Source: Rotaria socialis (taxonomy: Eukaryota > Rotifera > Eurotatoria > Philodinida > Philodinidae). From it: a DNA stretch of 64,000 nt. The position numbers and the translations under genes were made by a program. The notes beneath the pieces were generated by a model that was given only the letters and a program-made list of their open reading frames with translations, did not search any database and was not told the DNA's origin. Within the stretch, counting starts at the first letter, position 1; each line of letters begins with the position of its first letter. Shown here in pieces: positions 61,037 through 64,000 of the stretch. The stretch spans positions 1 through 64,000 of the forward strand of contig CAJNYU010003131.1 of assembly GCA_905331475.1 (NCBI GenBank), given 5' to 3'.

Positions 61037-62662
61037 TTTTTAGACGGATAATATCTGAAATTTTTGAGAGGAACGTATTCAAAGACACGTCGATTTTGTA
61101 TAATAGAAAAAAAATGCAATTCAAATATCGCTATGTCGAATATAAGTAATATTGAGTAATCACTTGTATTTCGAAGTATTAGTATAAATCTTTCGACGGT
61201 AACAAATACTAAAGTTTTATTATCTTATTCGTTCAGAATGGAAACACGCTTGCAAGAAGATATCAAACAATAGTGATTTACAGAAAAGATGGTGCACAAA
61301 CAGCGCAATAGTTGTATAATTACTGTGCTCATGTAGCTTTTTAGCGAACGGCACTCAAAATAGTATTCAACATTTTTTCTATATAATCGCAATATGATCT
61401 GGTCGCCATACAAGTTGACATTACGAGTGTATAGAGCTACTCAATGCTTCTGTCTCGCCTTGCACTAAACTTTGCAAACTGTTGATTTTTCGAACAATAC
61501 AAGCCGTATAGTCCATAGGGCACAAGAAAATCAACAATCGTAACAAATAGAATGTTGTTGTTGTTTTTTAATTTTCAGCAGATTGAACCTATACGTATTT
61601 TTAATAGAGTACTTTCGTCTAGTAGAACTCCCTGATACGACCAGTTTGGTGAATCTAGTTTCAAGGCTTGCAGTTGAAAATTTTTATCGATGCAAACGAA
61701 GTGATTTGGTACGTTTAAAAATTCACAAATCATTCTGCATTTTGTTTAATAACAAAAACCAAAAGCTACATGTAATGAAGAACAACATGCAGGGGGGAAA
61801 CTCACAGAAACAAAAACAGACAGGTGTATATGATAATATCGAAAAGCAAACAAATCACTGTCCCATATACAAACATGTAAGGTAAACAGATCAAAATAAA
61901 TTATCGAAAATACGCGAATGATTGATATATTTGCTTATACTGAAAATTTCTGATATATATATAATCTATTTTAATTATTTGAAGCATTTGAGGAAATATT
62001 GAATTCGAACCGGGGCAGAAAAATAAATTTTCTATCGAGTGATTCATGTCTGAAATTTCAACTGTTTGAATACGACAACAAAAATCTCGACTTATTTCTC
62101 TATTATCTGTTGCCAATCAGAATATTGAACGTGTCTAATTTTACTTGAAATAACACTAACTGCCTATGATTTATTCCCTGTATCAAAAGTCTAGAACCAG
62201 CACGACTATTCCCTTACCACTTGTGCTTCACCATGTTTATTCTTGTTTTTTACTCTAAATAAGTGTGTCTTTTTTTTACATAAGAATATAGTAGTTGATA
62301 AGATAGAATAAAGGGCGCCGTAACAATAGAAACCTTTCGAATGCGTTGCACCATTAGCATTGAGACAATTTGATACTACGCTTCTTATCTGCATTTCATT
62401 TGATATGACACCGATGATTCTTATTATACGTTATGTGTTCGTTGCTTGCAGTATTGCGAATCTGGCTTTTGTGTCATTTCTCTAATTAACAAAACACATG
62501 TAATAATACATTCAAGGCTGACTGTCATATAAAAAAAAAATTAAATACTCACATTCGATAGATATACATATAAAATGAAACGCAAGTCTAGCGAAACAAA
62601 AGCACTTGTTTGCAGATTTTACACCAAGAGCACTGTACATTACCGTATTTAGGGAGTTCAAA
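61037..62662. other. Intergenic between epimerase and EF-hand genes
   Basis: About 1.6 kb with no supported gene. An open frame around 61583-61760 (with LVELPDTTSLVNLVSRLAVE) looks faintly protein-like, but I do not recognise it and it has no clear start or splice structure. A poly(A)-like run at 62530 and a TTTGCAG at 62612-62618, just before the EF-hand ATG, could be part of that gene's 5' region, including a possible non-coding first exon. Confidence 0.45.
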
Positions 62663-63259
62663 ATGGGCAACACAACGCAAAAGCATAGGGAAGACTACAA
62701 AATATTAACAAACGATGTTCTTAAGCGGTTTCGTTTTCTGACTGGATTTAGTGAAGATTTTATTAGTAGAGAACATCAAAAATTTTATGCTACTGCTAGC
62801 AATGGTCGTGCAAAAAAGTCTCAGATCGAAGAATTATTACACGATTATTTGCCAGCAGGAACACGTAAACATATGAAACGTTTAAACGATTCTTTATTTT
62901 CAGCCATTGATACAAATGATGATGGTTATATTGATTTTGGGGAATATTTAATAAGTCTAAAATTTTTTCAGACGGAATCACCAATTGTAAAAGCTGATTT
63001 TGTATTTCGAATTATCGACAAGGATGGCAATGATCGTGTGACAAAAAAAGAACTTGAACATATACTTACATGTTTACAAGAATTTCATAAATCTTTAAAC
63101 GATAGTGGTGTTACCGAAATGACCACTGATGGACTTAAACCAGCAACAGAAAGACTTTTGCAAAAACTCGACCAGGATAACTCAGGTGATATTAGTATAT
63201 CGGAATTTGTCGATGGTTGGTTTAAAGACAACACTATTCGAGCTTTATTTACTTTTTAA
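62663..63259 (+). CDS. Neuronal-calcium-sensor-like EF-hand protein
   Basis: A single coding exon of 198 residues. The start at MGNTTQ was chosen because Gly2 could be N-myristoylated, as in recoverin and NCS proteins, and the frame upstream has only non-ATG starts. Three canonical EF-hand loops are present: DTNDDGYIDFGE (about 83-94), DKDGNDRVTKKE (119-130) and DQDNSGDISISE (170-181). Each has acidic residues at positions 1, 3 and 12. The first N-terminal EF-hand of the family is degenerate, as expected. The layout, including FSEDFISREHQKFY near residue 30 and the spacing of hands 2-4, fits the calcium-sensor superfamily (NCS/recoverin/KChIP-like) rather than calmodulin. Such proteins bind Ca2+ and regulate membrane channels or cyclases. 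Position 6 is Gln rather than the preferred Ser/Thr, so myristoylation is uncertain. Confidence 0.85.
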   Translation: MGNTTQKHREDYKILTNDVLKRFRFLTGFSEDFISREHQKFYATASNGRAKKSQIEELLHDYLPAGTRKHMKRLNDSLFSAIDTNDDGYIDFGEYLISLKFFQTESPIVKADFVFRIIDKDGNDRVTKKELEHILTCLQEFHKSLNDSGVTEMTTDGLKPATERLLQKLDQDNSGDISISEFVDGWFKDNTIRALFTF

Positions 63260-64000
63260 ATTTTTGTAAAATATTTATTAACATAATTCCAAAAAGTATT
63301 TTTATTAACAAAAAAAACAACAAGATTTATATTGATTCATTGTGAAAGACAGAATATAAGATAACGGTAATTTTAACTGCCGTATCGATATCAAGATCAA
63401 TTGCACGAGTATACTAGTAAACAGCTTATTGACTCTAGTAGGATGTAGGATAAGACTGATTCAATATTTCACGAAGTAACTGACACCAATGAAAATAAAA
63501 GATCGATACTGTGGCTTGATACTATTATTCATCGATATATATATCTTTGGGTTTAAATTTTCTTTTTTGCTCATACTACAGATAGACATCGAAACAAAAT
63601 TCGTGTAAATCATAATTGTAGCAATAGATCATTCCGTAAGTTCTGATTTGCTTGACGATGAGTTTCTGTGACGGCTTGTGATAGTTGAAGCTTGCGAATT
63701 AAGCTGTACGATTCCGAAACTCTAGACGAGCCAGATTTCATTCTGCTATATATTGAGTAGGTTTTACTGTTGGTATTTTCACTGAAATGTTTAGAATTGA
63801 ATGATGTTCTCAATCATCCTATCATAAGAATTTTTTTCATCTTCTAACTCAATCTTCTAAAACTATTCTAAATCTATTCATTGCTATATATTGTACGCTT
63901 CATACAGATGTCGCAAGTAGAATACACATCAGCTAATAATTTGAAGCTATGATTGTGTCTCCTCATTCCTTTGATCGTGTATTTATTTTGAGTCCATAAT
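63260..64000. other. Right-edge intergenic
   Basis: 3' flank of the EF-hand gene and 700 bp of AT-rich DNA to the window edge. The small minus-strand frame at 63610-63813 is Ser-rich but has no supporting motif. Nothing else is recognised. Confidence 0.5.

Noticed and set aside
1..64000. CRISPR arrays, bacterial operons, rRNA or tRNA genes
   Set aside because: Introns, metazoan genes and lack of regularly spaced repeats exclude a prokaryotic reading. No cloverleaf or rRNA core sequence was recognised by eye, though a tRNA scan would be more reliable.

Overview
The window is eukaryotic, AT-rich, and gene-sparse for its length. Genes are split by many introns, most only about 50-60 bp with GT..AG borders. 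The metazoan genes (TRPA1, SLC16, MEIS, glypican, PLK4) and the bacterial-like or patchily distributed genes (AGE-family epimerase, ADP-ribosyl transferase and hydrolase, tandem CoA-transferases) suggest a bdelloid rotifer such as Adineta or Rotaria. Short TGTGGG-type tracts, the telomere unit I recall for Adineta vaga, fit this. The organism is an inference. One 'n' with an exact 222-bp repeat on either side marks this as draft assembly.

Layout. 1-890: 3' end of an ADP-ribosyltransferase gene (+). 5.2-9.9 kb: a decayed APE-type LINE on the minus strand, with intact ORF1, broken ORF2 and a TAATG stop-start junction. 10.2-12.15 kb: a large inverted repeat, one arm carrying a hAT-like MITE. 13.1-18.7 kb (-): TRPA1-like ankyrin cation channel. 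21.3-23.7 kb (-): SLC16 transporter. 28.3-30.8 kb (+): MEIS TALE homeobox gene. 31.9-33.96 and 36.2-38.1 kb (+): tandem 4-hydroxybutyrate/acetyl-CoA-transferase-like genes with signs of gene conversion; the first holds the assembly artefact. 41.2-44.1 kb (+): glypican with 14 cysteines but no visible heparan-sulfate attachment cluster. 45.2-45.4 kb: palindromic MITE. 47.3-54.65 kb (+): PLK4. 56.4-59.4 kb (+): ADP-ribosylglycohydrolase fused to a SAM domain. 59.9-61.0 kb (-): intronless AGE-family epimerase/isomerase, a horizontal transfer candidate. 62.7-63.3 kb (+): neuronal-calcium-sensor-like EF-hand protein.

The genes do not form one pathway. An ADP-ribose writer and an ADP-ribose eraser lie at opposite ends of the window. 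The CoA-transferases and the epimerase are metabolic genes of bacterial type. The rest are ordinary animal signalling, transport and cell-cycle genes. Exon borders were assigned by hand from GT/AG sites, reading-phase continuity and family knowledge. They are internally consistent but not backed by transcripts.
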